This document shows positions 18,909 through 32,200 of a DNA stretch of 64,000 nucleotides, piece after piece. Location of the stretch: positions 760,728-824,727 of the forward strand of contig FN649743.1 in the NCBI GenBank assembly GCA_000310025.1. Direction: 5' to 3'. The translations under genes were made by a program, and so were the position numbers. This DNA is from Ectocarpus siliculosus (lineage: Eukaryota; Sar; Phaeophyceae; Ectocarpales; Ectocarpaceae). A model generated the notes under the pieces. The model was not told the DNA's origin. It made no database searches and was given only the letters and a program-made list of their open reading frames with translations. Each line of letters begins with the position of its first letter. Within the stretch, counting starts at the first letter, position 1.

Positions 18909-21900
18909 GTACGTGTTTGTGCTACTTTATGTGGCTTGCCCTCTCCCTGGAAACCTCAATCTTTGAACCATGTGTTGACGTGTTTGCTCTCCGTTGGCGA
19001 CTTTGCCGCCGAGAAACACATTCACCACCAGCAGTGTCAGCTTTCGAATGAACACAGTGTGGCAACAGCTCCTCTATATTTTTTTGGGCTGTCTGTTTGC
19101 TTGCCATTTGTTTTGCACACTTTGCAGGCACCGTCCACCGTGTCGCCGCTGTCACGCGATGCGTTCTTTTTTCCAAACGGCATGCCTCGTACTTAGCGAT
19201 TCTCTGGAGGCGTGACAACAACCGTTGTCTTCACACCTGTTTCCAGCTGCTTCTACGTCATAATCTTGATAAGTATGGAACATTCCCTCGGCTTTCGGTA
19301 AGTTTCCTTCACGTCGATCTCGTCCTCATCCCGAGAATCATCAAGGTCCGTGCACGTTTGATTGAACGCGCTTCCCTGTCATCACGAAGACAAATGCACG
19401 AACTCGATAACGCGCACATTGGCCCGCCACATCTCTACGGACTCCATCCCCAACGTACCACATAGTTTCCGCACAGAACGATGCGGAAACATGCATAGAT
19501 GCCGTTGATCAGCCCCACACGAGCTTAGCGATACATCTCCAGCCTATGAAGACCACATTGTCAGCGAAGCACAATTTTTTTAGTCGCCGCTTTCTATTCC
19601 GTGCCACCACCTCCAGTGTCTACGCGAAGAACATGGTTTGTGTCAAGTGGGCATCTCGACTGTCTCGTGCCTCTTGTGTACTTTCGTTCTGCAGGGGATC
19701 TCGCGACGTGCAACGTATTTAAAGATGCCTTGCGAAACTCCTGCCGTACTATTGTACATCAAAGATCGAATTTGAAGGAATCTCGTTGTTTCGTTGTTCA
19801 CACGGTCTCCGCTCAAGCCTTCAACGTCGCAACGACGTTTCAGTGTCACCGCCCATTCTCAAGCTTTACCCACGTCAGGTTCTCAGGTTAGGAACACGTT
19901 ATTTTCTTTGTCAGGGTATGCCTACAGGTATTTTTGCGAAAGGAATCCAAAGCGTTGACTCGAGCCACTTAGATTTGTGCCTGCTCCGTCTCCGCTTTGT
20001 AGGGATGCGAGGTCAAATGAAGCTCTTTTCTTTCAACTCTACAGAGTACACAATTTTGCCCAATAATTAACGGTTGCCCGCTCCTTCTGGTGGCCCACCA
20101 CACTCCTCCTCCATCGGAAAAGGCTCTGCCGATTCATGTGCCCACTCTCTATGTAGTCTATGTATATGCATACTGCTGTATAACCTTAACCTTTGAGGCC
20201 GAGGCTGTCACCAAATACTGGGTTGCGGTGTAGACTTGACCGAATCGTGGTATACTAACAGAGAACTGCTGTAGTGTTCCAATACCTTTGTGCACGCCCT
20301 GACGAAGTAGACCGGGAACAACTGCAACTCCAATTCCTCGGCCTTCTCGGTGTTTTCCGAGTTCATGGCGGTGGGCATCATCCGTAGTCGAACGCCCATG
20401 GACTACTTGTACATTCAAACACAGAATACAATCAATGCGGAGGAGGTGAGAGAGCCAGCGTGGTGACGTGTGCGTCCACAGGACGGTATTCCGCAGCCCC
20501 CCAGCTCCTCCGAGCCACCGGACCCCCGTCAAAAGTGTGTTGGTGTGATCCAGCGTATCATGTGTGGGAGAGAGTTATACAGGAGCCATGCTTGTGCGAT
20601 GTGTTCGAGCTATTCGACCTGGTGGGGTGCTCTACAGAGCTTTCGCTACGGTGCGATACCGCCAGAGGGGAGATCCTGCGGATGTTTTGAGGCAAGTCGT
20701 AGGGTAGACTACACAACAGCAGTTTCCTATTCCCGTCAAGTATGGATTCCACCTACCACAACATGCACAGGAATAGAGACGAAAATGCTTGCTGCACTTT
20801 CAAGAGAGCTCACCTTCAGCGATTCATTCGTGGTGAGCACCTGGTATGTAATGTCTTCGACGGTTCGCTGGTTGTAGAAGAAGAGGACGTAGCGTATCGG
20901 AAGTGCGGGGCGACTTGCAGGCTCCAACCCAATTCTGTTTTTGGTACAGAGACCGCGCGAAGGAGCACCTTCATAGACTTACAGTCCAGAGTACCAGCCT
21001 GGCCTGCTGCTGGCCCAATTATATTCTCTTGGGGCAATAGACAGCATCTTTGGACTGGAGAAGTTTTCAGAAATACTGCACTGCTGTATGCGTTATCGGA
21101 TTTAGAAAAAAAAACAGTGGACGATTCTGACAGTCCCGCCTTGTTCCCCAGAAATACTGTAGGGCCCAGATTCAGAAGATTTTGGTTTTATGAATGCCAG
21201 GAAAGAGTAACATTTCCGAAGGAAAATATGTACCTCCGGCACATTCGGCCGCCGCAGGCGCCCTTTGCCCCCCTGGCCGACGGAGGGAAAATTGATGGGA
21301 TAAACGGTAGTGCTTCATTGGCGTACTGACAGGCATTATTTTCGGGGCAGCGCCGACAGCGTCGACAATTTAGGGATCCCTGTTCTGAAGGTCTTTGCTT
21401 CTGAAAGAATCTTGCTCTCAGGATACTTCAGAAGGACCTCCTGTACCACCAGGCAGAGGCGCTGAACCCACCCTAGACAAAACCTAGCCACAAGCACATG
21501 AAAGGCACGTCTTGCACCACCACACTGCTGCTGCCGTAGATGGGCAGGTAGGCAGGCGCACAATGGCCACACAGAAACACCGTTGCCGTCGCGGTGTCAT
21601 GCTTCTGCCATAAGGGACTATGACCTCGTGGCCATGCTTCGGATGCTTGTGTTTGGGGTACTAGACCGAAATCATTCCAAGCTCTCCGCCCTCGATCAGG
21701 TTTCGCCCCACCAGCAGCAAAGAAAGACAAGACACATGTTTGGCTCGAGATGGCACCCGGGCACATTGGTTGTCTGTGGTGTCCACAGCATCGAATTTTT
21801 TTGTTCATAACGTCTGTTTTCGTGGAGATACCAGGGGCGATATCTGCGAAAGACCAAAACAAACAGTCGCCTCTTCAAGACAGCAGTATATGAGGCTATC

Positions 21901-22245
21901 GGCGTCCAGGACTTGTCGGAGGAACGCTTGTTGAACTCCGTTATTCTTGTTTTTTTTTCTGATGAGTCAAGGTCCAGTCTGGCCCTATGTATTGTTCGTA
22001 TGCGGATGTTCGAAGCTAACCAGAGACTAGAACGATTGTTGAGGTACATCGTGCAGTACCTGCTAATTTTTGGTTAAACGGACCCATTGTTTCGGATCGT
22101 GAGTGATGTTGGTCTTCATCTCACCTACCAATCTCTGAAAGACAACGACGATCTCTGTCGAATGTTTTGTACGGCACTCGAGATACAGCACTCGCCACCC
22201 AAAACTGAAAAATGTATTGTTGGGGTTGGAAATGGCTTGAGGCAG
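18909..22245. other. region without a supported gene model
   Basis: Several open frames occur, the longest being 195 codons at 20742-21329 on the plus strand, but none has convincing codon bias, family similarity or splice partners. If the reductase gene has a long first intron, much of this is intron. A small minus-strand frame (20208-20399) has a somewhat protein-like composition but no supporting context. Confidence 0.4.
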
Positions 22246-25200
22246 GCTGGAAGCCGACGATGACGTCAGCGAGTTGGGCCCGAGAGAAGTGGCCGTGAAG
22301 ATGCTGTTCGCTCCCATCAATCCTTCGGACATCAATCAGGTGATGCAAGCAACATTTTTGTAGCCGGGTGCATTCAGCTATGTAGCGCCCGCACCTAAGA
22401 ACCCCTAGCTTTGACCGAGCCTTGGGTTCTTCGTTCCTAAGTTGTGCTACGAATGGCCGCGATATAGGTTTTTGTGTAGGGATTGTTGACCGAGCTCACG
22501 GTTGGTGCTCAAGTTCTCATATGTTGGTTTTTCGAGGCTATTCATTTCTTGACTAACAAGTTCTTAGTGTGGGCGCCAACTGTAGCATATGGCACAGTGG
22601 ATGATGCGCAGCGGGCTCGACAACCTACCGCAACGAGCATGCCACCAACCATAGCAGCGGAACTGCAACATCCGAGCGCCAACAGTTGACGACAACCGCA
22701 ACAACAGGTGGAGGGATCGTACGGCGTCTTGCCGCCCCTGCCCGCGGTGGGTGGCAACGAGGGCGTTGGAGAGGTCACAGCGGTAGGGTCGGATGTGACC
22801 CGGCTGGCGGTCGGGGACTGGGCGGTGCCTATGCCGGCGGCCGGCTTCGGGACTTGGAGGAACGTCGGCAAAGCCGATGTTGTGAGTATAAAAATCAACC
22901 CATTTGTTCTTGGGACCTTGGCGCGCCAAGGTTGTGTTGTGACCGACCTTGTTGGACAACAGCTGCTCGGTGTAGTCGTCTGAAGCCATTGTTACTCGTC
23001 CTCCTTCTACCGTACTGTAGACGTATTGATGGATACCCGACTTTTGGGTTTTGGGGTGCTCATTTGTTGAACGGGAATCAAGACGTCGGATTTCATCTCG
23101 ACAAGGGCCACGTAAGTAGCCGGGTACGGTTGCCGCTGCAATAATCGCAGCCCTGCAGAATTCGCTGACCCACATGACATGTGCGAATTATGCTTCCTCT
23201 GCCTGGCGAAGCAATAGTTGGAGTTAAGGTTTGCCCCGTTTCTTTTCGGGACAAGCGCCGTACGATCAGACTTCTAGTTGATAGGCATCAACCAGCGGTT
23301 GAGTTCGCATGACACATTACATGAGAGTTCTTTGTCCATAGCTGCATACATGTTAATGTGTTGTGGTGTGCGATCGACACTGGCTAGGTTGTTGAGGACT
23401 CGGTAGAGGTTGCGAACCTGACAAGATAGATCGTTTCACACGAAGGAATACCTCCTTGCGCGGTGCTACCCTCTCCCCCCCGTGTACGTGAAGAGGACCA
23501 AGACGACCCTACCACGACAGCAATGCTATGTAACTCCCACTGCTGCATAGGGGCTATAGAGAATATTCACCCTCCCGCCTCACTCGAGAGGTGCAGAATC
23601 GTTGGTCCGCACTTCAAGCAGAAATCGTCGTCGATCGCCGATTCACGCCGTTCGCCGTCCCAATTGCCTGCCTTCGACTCGGTCCTGCCCCGCAGTCAAT
23701 GCTGCAGAAGTGCCCTTCAGACATTCCGGCCGAATACGCGGCAACTATCGGCGTCAACCCCTGTACCGCGTACCGCCTTCTACGTGACTTCGAGACCCTC
23801 CGGGAGGGCGACACCGTCATCCAGAACGGGGCGAACAGCCAGGTTGGTTGGTTCTGGGACCATAATACGACACGGTGCAATGCTTCCCCTTGGCTCTTAT
23901 CGCACGCCACCGCCGTCCTTAGCTATCATGAAAGTTATTTTTACTTTTTTGCTTTCTTGAGGGGGGTGCCCGCCTGATGCGATGAGACTGCGGAGAGGGG
24001 TTCCAATGTCATCAAATACCGTATCGAGAACATGTCTGGACATGTTCCCAAAGAGGCGCGGTTGGCTCTCGGATACCCCCTGCCCCCGTGTCCTTCGAGA
24101 CCATCGGATGGGGATTATCAAGCAGAACCTTGAGGCGGCTGTGGTAGGTGATGGTCACAGCAGAGACAACAGCCGCCTTGGTGTTGGGGCTCGTTCGCAC
24201 CCACTAGGCGAAGCGCACCTTCTTCTTTTTCACCTTTCAAGGTCTTATTGCCAAGAACGCATCTCACGGCCCTTCTCCGCCAGCAGAGTGTCTGCCCTCC
24301 CACGATGCGACGAGTTTATTATGGTGGGATCGCCTTGGTTGGGGAGAGTATTGGCGTTCCCCGGCCTTGGTGTTACTTCAAAAAACGCGCCCAAATCCTC
24401 CGTGGAGTACGTGTCTCCGTGCTTTTTTGTCTGCAACACTGACTGCCGTGATCACTTCCATGGTGTGCGTGGCCTGCGGTATGTTCATCTACCGGGGTAT
24501 GGTCACCGACAACGTCACAATAGTTACGCACCGCCGATTTTCTTCGTCAGCTCAAACGGAAAGATTTTGATTTGTTTTATGCCGCAGCGTGGGCGTTGAG
24601 TGTCGCCGAGCAGTGGTGTGTCACAAGAACGTAGTTCACACCCTCCCGTAGCACCCCAGTGGCAGCAGCTCTCCGTCTTCGTGCGGAAGCTTCCCCGCTG
24701 CGTCGCGTAGCACGCTTGATGGTTCTCTCCAAAAACACTCATGTCCTATTTCAAGTAACCTTCTCGATTCCCTCAAACCCTCGCTCCCGTTCGATCTTCT
24801 CAACTTTGTCAATGATACCGAAACAAATCAAAAAGGTTGGCGTGGCTGTGATCCAGATGGCGAGAGATATGGGCGTGCGGACCATCAACGTCGTCAGGGA
24901 GCGGTGAGCTTTGGCCCTCGGTCATGTTGAATCGATGCCATTGCTTTGGTGGCAGCGTAGTACCAACTTCCCTGCCATGCTCTGCCCTGTCCTACACGAT
25001 TTTTACTTGCATTTCCTGGGTGTGTGCCTACCCTTGCTTAGTTGTTGGCTGCCTCTGTCTATCCTCTTTGTACCGCCTTGAGCGTTTTTTTTCTTTCGTT
25101 GTCAGCTGTGCTACTGAAACGACTTCTGTACTGACCAGCCTATCCGATCACAGAGCCAGTGTTTCTTCGCGCAAACCACCAGAATGACACTCATTTTCTT

Positions 25201-27566
25201 GGTCGCCTTGGCCAGTTGTTTCGGTCCTGTCCACTCGCCTCACACACCCCTCCCGCTTCTCCCAATACACATGCTACAGCGGTAGAGGCCCTTGCTCACA
25301 CCCGATGCACAACCTCCACAACCGCTGCCGCCCCTGCTGCAGACCACCCGGCGACAACACCGTAGAGCTTCTCAAGTCCCTCGGGGCCGACGTCGTCGTT
25401 ACCCCGGCCGTTCTGGGGGTCCCCGACGACTACGCCGAGGCCGTGGCCGGCCTCCCGCCGCCTAGGCTGGGGCTCAACTGCGTTGGGGGTTCCATCGCGA
25501 CCTCGGTGAGTCATTCCTCACCTGAGAGATGCGTGTTTGTTGTTTTCACACTGTTTTTTGTTGGCATTCTCTCTGGGAGGACCCCTTCTTGTCGCTTGGC
25601 TCGTTTTTCTGTTTTGAATATTTCGGCAAGCCTCGGAATTGTTGCAGCAGCGAGGAATTCATCGAAACGCTCGTATAGTTTGTCTTCTGCGCGCGTCAAT
25701 TTCGTCCGGCACGGTTGTGAGACGAGCATGCTCGAAGAGGACGTCCTGCGTGTAGCTGAACCGATTGGTGCGTGGCTCTTTTTGCTGGTGCTAGTCGGGT
25801 TCGGTTACGGCGGAGCAATCCAGTATGGATGGGAATCTTACGCATGGGGGGCCTCCGCTCCAATCCGACCGTGCGTAGGGGGCTCGTTCGGTGCTGGCTC
25901 AGGGGTTGCGTGAAGCTTGATCAAAACCATGACCCGCTTTTTACGCTGACACACACCTCACCCACTGCACCCATCGCACAGGTGGCGAAACAGTTGGATG
26001 ACAGCGGAGCTTTGATTTCGTACGGAGGCATGTCTCTTCGGCCGATCACGCTTCCTGCGACCATTTTGCAGGTGCGATGCTCCTCTCCCTTCATGCGATG
26101 CTTCGTTTTGACTCAAGTGACCACCCTAGGGCCAGAGGAAAAACGATTCTCCCCGTAGACCATGAAGATCACAAGCCATTAAAACCCTAGCCTCTGCGCT
26201 GGTCGAAACATGGCACGCCAAGCCAACGTTGGTCTAGCCATGATCACGCTGCGAGCACAGCCGAAGGTAGCGGCTGACCAAGTTTTGGTGCGGTCGAGAA
26301 TAGTGGTGTCCTATCATTGTGCCTTTCGCGGCGTCGCCTGAGTTTTGTTCCGACGAGAAGAATATGGCGCCGGTAGCCCATGGTGCTCCCAGGCCGTGTT
26401 TCCAGAGATTGTTGTTGCAGCACGTCGTGCAGGATACAATGTGCATAGCTTTGGATTGTGCTGCTGTACCACCCTGAAGCATGAACCCACACAGCTTGCT
26501 CGTCGCCGCTTTGCACACACCTGCTTCAGGATAAAGGGGTGCGGTGCGATGGGTTCTGGATAACGAGGTGGACCCAGGATCGCCCAAGAGAGGAGCGGGA
26601 GGCAATGATCGGTATGTCTGTGTCAGTGTCGAAAGCGTGTGCGGTTTCGAACACATTCGGCAGCAGGTTACAACGACCTTTTTTTTCAACCACGACCACT
26701 CGGCCCTTGCTCCTATTCTCGGAACATCGTTTCACTCGCTTTCGTCCTCGTCTGGCCCCTTCGCCTGCTGTGGTCCAGCTGACGTGGCCAAAATGATCAA
26801 ATCTGGAAGACTGCGCTCCTTCCTGGAGCGCCATCGGTTCACACAATTTTCGCAGGCTATGAAGGAGGCAAGGAAACCGTATCGCAGTCGAAAGGTGAGA
26901 AATCTGTTTTTCCCCAACGGTGTGTCTTCGAAGTCGTTCCGTGTGAATACTTTTTCATTAAGGGTGAACTCTCGGGACCAAAATTTATCACCGACGCAGC
27001 TGCTGCTGGTCTTGTTGTTTCTCAGCCGTTCCATATGTTTTGGCCGCTCGCGCCTTGTTCTACGTACCAGTTTCGCATTCCTCAACTTAAGAGTTCCAAA
27101 TCCGGGCTCGCACGTACTATGTTTTCAGCGGTAATTGCTGACAAATGGTTGCTTCCCGCCAAGTGCACTCGCGAACTCGCTATCAGCAGCACTGTACAGC
27201 AGGGAGTCACACGTTGCCGGGAAACAAACGCACAACCTTCATTCGTTGTTGTCGAAGTATCTGCCGATGGCTGCCGACTGAACAACCGGCGCGGCCGGTG
27301 TGTATCAGACTCACTCACATGTTTCCGACCGTGTTTCCGACCATCGTTCTACCTCCGGTTCTTGGTGAGTGTTTCCGCGTCCCTCTGCGGCGGTGAATCT
27401 CGACCAGCGCCATCCCAGTCCAATCACCAGATTCCTTTGTGCCCATGTATAGCACCAACTTAATTTTTTTGTATGCAACTCTCATCTTTGCACCCTGCGT
27501 CTTTCCTCCACCCGCTGATTTTTCCGGTCGATTCCTTCAAAGGTGTTGTTGGATATGTCGCGATGA
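22246..27566 (+). CDS. mitochondrial-type 2-enoyl thioester reductase (MECR/ETR1), 5' end missing
   Basis: NADPH-dependent reductase of the zinc-free medium-chain dehydrogenase class; in other eukaryotes it performs the last step of mitochondrial type II fatty-acid synthesis. Exons: 22246-22339, 22708-22881, 23696-23842, 24836-24903, 25343-25505, 25982-26071, 26530-26611, 26779-26894 and a tiny last exon 27543-27566 (TGA); all phases agree. Diagnostic segments in order: [11 protein letters not shown], then [20 protein letters not shown] (its Tyr corresponds to the family's catalytic tyrosine), [29 protein letters not shown] (nucleotide-binding loop), [39 protein letters not shown]. The last seven codons read VLLDMSR, matching the KQILTM-like end of the family. 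The N-terminal transit peptide and first beta strands must lie upstream and were not resolved; a candidate exon is at 18767-18908. Confidence 0.9.
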
Positions 27567-29284
27567 CAGTGCCGAGCCAAGCGCAATAGCTGGCCCTAGG
27601 AAAGTTCCGAGAATGGCCGACGGAGAAAGGCCGGCCGGCTACATTTATGTGGGCGTACTGTAGCTCCGGTATGTCATGCTGGGGCAAGGGTGTCGGCGGC
27701 GTTAGTTGTGAACGTCATCCTAGGAGACGCAGTGCGGCGGGATCGGGAGGAAGGAGCACCAACCCTAGAGGCACTTAGATCCTGGAACGTTCATCGCTGT
27801 AACCCACCACACAAACGTTTGTTGCGATTCTATGTAGACCGAATTCAGTTAGACCGCCTCCTTCTCTGTGTGTACACTTGCCACGTGCAAGACGTTTCTA
27901 CTGGGCTGTTGGAGTTTTGTAATCGTATTGTGGTGACGGTGATGATAGATGGGCGCGGATACGTTTTGCAACATGAATCTGGGTTCGTTCGCTCGTCGAC
28001 AAGTTCAGATATGTGACGGTTGACCATAAAAATTAATCGTTATTCGTGAGGGACGTGTTGCGTTGATTTTGGATGAGGTTTGCTTCTTCGCGTGAGAGTT
28101 CGTGCTTTACCGTTACCACACGGAAGCCCTTGCGCGAGTTGTGCTGGTGTCCTGTGTAGTCATTTCCCTCCAACGATATCTCTGAGGAAAACGGTAACGC
28201 GCCAGAGAAATATTCTGAAACATCTACGAGGTCCCCGGGACGTTGGTATCGGGCCAGGGGTGACGCAAGATGACATGATGGGGTTACGTAAAATGATAAG
28301 CGTGTTCTGCAGTAGGAAGACACGTTCGAAACGAGCCTGCGGGCTTTCGTGGCCAGTTCTCTTGTTTCTAGTTTTTTGGGAACCAGCACACGTGGTAGCT
28401 CTACAAAAGGGTTCAGGATTCGTTCGCCGGGCTTTCTTTTGGCGAACACACAGCCAGAATATTGAACCAGTCCCCGCACCTTTCGGCGTCTTGCTCACGA
28501 GCCATGGGTAGCTAGCTGCCTGGAGAGCTCCGGGCAGCCCGATAAGACACCGGCAAGCCTCCTGCGCGCCCCTCAGAGGAATCGTGAAGAAAGGGTAACG
28601 GCGTCACGGCCACCGAAGGCTCTACATAGGATCGGAAAACGATGGCATCGGAATGTGCATGTTACCATTGAGAACAACATCGATCCTGAGCAAGTCTCAA
28701 GACCTGATGACGGTGTCTCAACGTCAACGATTGTTCCCACACACGTATATTAACTGTATACAGTGCCGACGCCTGTGCTCAATTTATCACGACATTCATT
28801 TTTAAGTGCAAGGAAGGCTACAGCAGGTGTTCCAGCTGACACTTTCGCGTTAGATTCTCAGTCGAATGAGACTGAACTACAGTGTACTGCTGTGGTAGTA
28901 CAATAATAATCAAGAATTTTGCTGGTGGTCAGCAATTAATTCTGCTATCCTCGCTGTGTACCAGGTACGCAATAACCTGCGAAGTCTCCCACACACTGCT
29001 GTGTAGGAGACTTTGCAGATTATTGGTGTATCTCTTGAATCTTGAACGCTCTGCACTCTGCACCCAACCGCGGGCCTTGCGAGCGAGGGAGAGAGACACC
29101 CTGGTGGCGCTTGTGGCGCTGGTTGGCTGGTCGTCGTAGATCGGGAACATCTTCGGAGATCTCTTGCCGGGACTGTAAGGATGCCGCAGCGCCGAGCACA
29201 GACGCACAGACCTGCATCTGATCCCGCACACCACTCCTCTCCCTCTCTTGTTGCCAGTGCCGTTTTCCTCTCTGAACAGAGAGC
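27567..29284. other. spacer between the reductase and WDR53-like genes
   Basis: It probably holds the 3' UTR of the reductase and the promoter and 5' UTR of the next gene. The open frames (for example 28080-28511 on the plus strand and its antisense) look like mutual shadows without coding bias. No repeats or RNA genes were recognised. Confidence 0.5.
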
Positions 29285-32200
29285 ATGGCAGCCCCACAAG
29301 AAAACGGCGGATATTCCGTCTTCAGCCGCCTCCAAGGACATAAAGGCCAAGTGCTTTGCATCGCTGCCCCAGCGGCGAAGGTGACAAGCGAGTCCTCACT
29401 GGTTGTCGGCGTGCTCATTAGACTATATGGTTTGATAGATCCCTCTTGCGCTATGCGGTATGTCGTTCCTGTGTTGGAAGGAACGGGGGAAGGCGGGTAC
29501 GCCATGCAGGGCCACACCTGGAAGATACAGAAGGGATGCGTTCCTTGTCTTGCAGCACCCTTGCAGCACCCAGGGATCTACTGCTGCACACTGTTAATAG
29601 TGTTAGTATGCATATATATGCGGTGCAATTTCCAAGCTTCCGAGACGGCAGGAACATGCATGTCTACATGTCTACATGTCTACAGTATGTACAGTCTACA
29701 GCATCCAGCAACGTTAACCTATTTTTTGAACCGTAGCACCATTTGTGTCCACCGTACCCTGGAAACCAGCTGTGATTTTTTACGTGGCACGTAGCTTATG
29801 ATGTATATCATACCAACATCAGGAAAGACCTCACCTGCTGTTGTGCTCGTGGTGCGAGCTTCCTCCCCCCCTCTCCTCCTGTTCTCCCCTACTGATTCTC
29901 CAGTGCTCTCCTGCTGCTACTGCTTTCATCGCTGCCGGATTCCGCAGGCGGCAGAGGCGTTGGTCGCAACAGGCGCAGAGGACAGCACAGTCCGGCTGTG
30001 GGACTTACGAGACGGTGCTACTGCAAGAACTCCCGGGGGATCGGGAACAACGTCTTCGGGAACAACGTCTTCACCGCGAGTGGCAATGTGCCTGTGTCGG
30101 TGTTTTGGTGGAGAGGCCGTATCCAGCGTTGTCTTCGGCGCGGACGGCGCACATCACCTGTACTGTTCGGCTGGCGGCAAGGTCTGAGCTTCGCCTTGGA
30201 CTTGAAGCAGGATGGCGTCTTGCTTGCTCGAACAACTACATCCAGAGGCACGGAAACACCATGGATGCATGCGCCGCTACCGCGATTGATCGGTTTGTCG
30301 GGGACAACGAGATTAATTCCTACACGGAGTAAGAATGACCCGCATCGCACCCCAACTTTTAGCGCCGTTCAACGACACCAGCAGTGCCCTTCCCAACTAG
30401 TATGTACATGGTTGATCACTCCAGACCTGGAAGTTAGCTGATATTCCGTCATGGCTGCAGGTGCTCGAATTTGATCTTCGGTTATCAGGGGGGAGTCGCG
30501 CGCTTCTGATGACAAGCCCCACCGAGGTTTTCGACGATGGCGAGGTGCGCGCAAGAAAGCGTCGACTGCCGTCACAACAACCATTCCGAGACCGTAGTAA
30601 CCCGAGCGAGGCGAATCGAGAGTTTGCACGCAAGCCTAAGCAGTATTTCTCCGCAATCTAACCAATTTCTTTGATCCATAGAATGTAGAGGAATCACTCT
30701 CCATGTACCTGGTATGAACAATCTGAGGCAATGGTGCTCTCAACCTTGTGTTCACTCTCCAAAGCATGTGAACGCCCTACCACTGTAAAGGACACTACCG
30801 CACGCGACAGGAGAATCCCGTCAGCATTATCACCCCAGGAACCGGCGCAAACCGCCGTGGGACAATAGTGGAACGAATTGTCTGTACGCCGGAATCGACA
30901 TGCGTGAGCACTCACGCACTCTTCTTGTATATGGTTCCAGGGAGACATCAGACATTTTTCAGTCCTTCGATCTTCCCATCGTTTTGTATGCTATCAACAG
31001 GAAGAAGTGAACGAGTTAGCGGTGCACCCTAAGGGGGACTACTTGGCAGCGGCGGACGATTCCGGGACTGTGAAAGTTTACACAACCAGAACACGCAGGG
31101 TGGACAAAACCCTACGGAGCGCCCATACAGTATGTACACCGTGGTTGGCTAGCTGTGATGGTGGTAGCGGGCACTTGGGTGTTGAAATTTGCTATTGATC
31201 ATCGCCTGTCGTTTTCGGTGCTTTCCAACCAATTTGATACCTTCCTCCAACCGACCCACATTAACAAATAGCTCAATCTGCCTGGAACGCGTTTCGAATG
31301 GGCTTCTTCGGAGGGTGCTCTAGCTCGTGAGGACGTCGTAGAATTTCGGGCTCAAAGCCATGTCGCGAGTTGCTGCACGAACCATCCAACCCTTCGCTCG
31401 TGATGTTATTTCGACTTTGCCCTCTTTACTGCCGTCGCTATTTCACTTTGCATGCCCGTACCCTACCCTACCAAGAACATTTGTCACGCGGTACGCTTCC
31501 GCCCTCGAACGAGTTGGGACATCGCCTCGGGAGCGCTCGACAGCACGCTGGTGTTTTGGTTCGTACACAGTCATGGATAGGTGTTCAGCTGGTATTGCAT
31601 TAATATAGCCCTATGTGGACGTTTGGCTCGCAGGGTATGGAGGCCCGACAACGAAATACAGTGTCCATTTGAGAGTTGGCACCAGCATGCGACGGTTGTT
31701 TGAATGTTTTCGCGCCCACGTGTCTCACACCCATACCAATCGCACGATGGTTCCAACTCACCCATAGTTACGGTATGTCGAAGGCATTGTCCAGCAAAGG
31801 TGCTTCCCATCCTCCGTCCTTGGCCCGTGCAGGGATTTCAGCACCGGCAGAGTCCGTCGAAAGCTGAACCTCTCGGAGGGTTCATGTGTTCCTTCTGCTT
31901 CTTCTGCTTCCAGCTGCTCGCCGCAACAGGTGCATGTCTACTTCGTTTGAATGTCATCTGTGCGCGTCTGGTAATTTATCTGCGGTGCGTGTGCGCATAC
32001 CGGGACGGTCCTAGTCTTTCCACGCCGTAATTGTCCCATGTTTCTTACCAAGGTAACCACGCATTATCTCACAAGTATGAAGGACGAGGGCCTTATTCTA
32101 TCTGTGCATATATACGTAGGCACATCAGCACAACTTTTGCATGCTCGAACGCGCGAAGCGCAGATGTTCTCATTTTCTGCCGCCCGCAGGGCGTGCTCAA

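Noticed and set aside
20742-21329. 195-codon plus-strand frame between the ankyrin and reductase genes
   Set aside because: No codon bias, no domain and no splice partners; length is within what chance allows in a 64-kb window.
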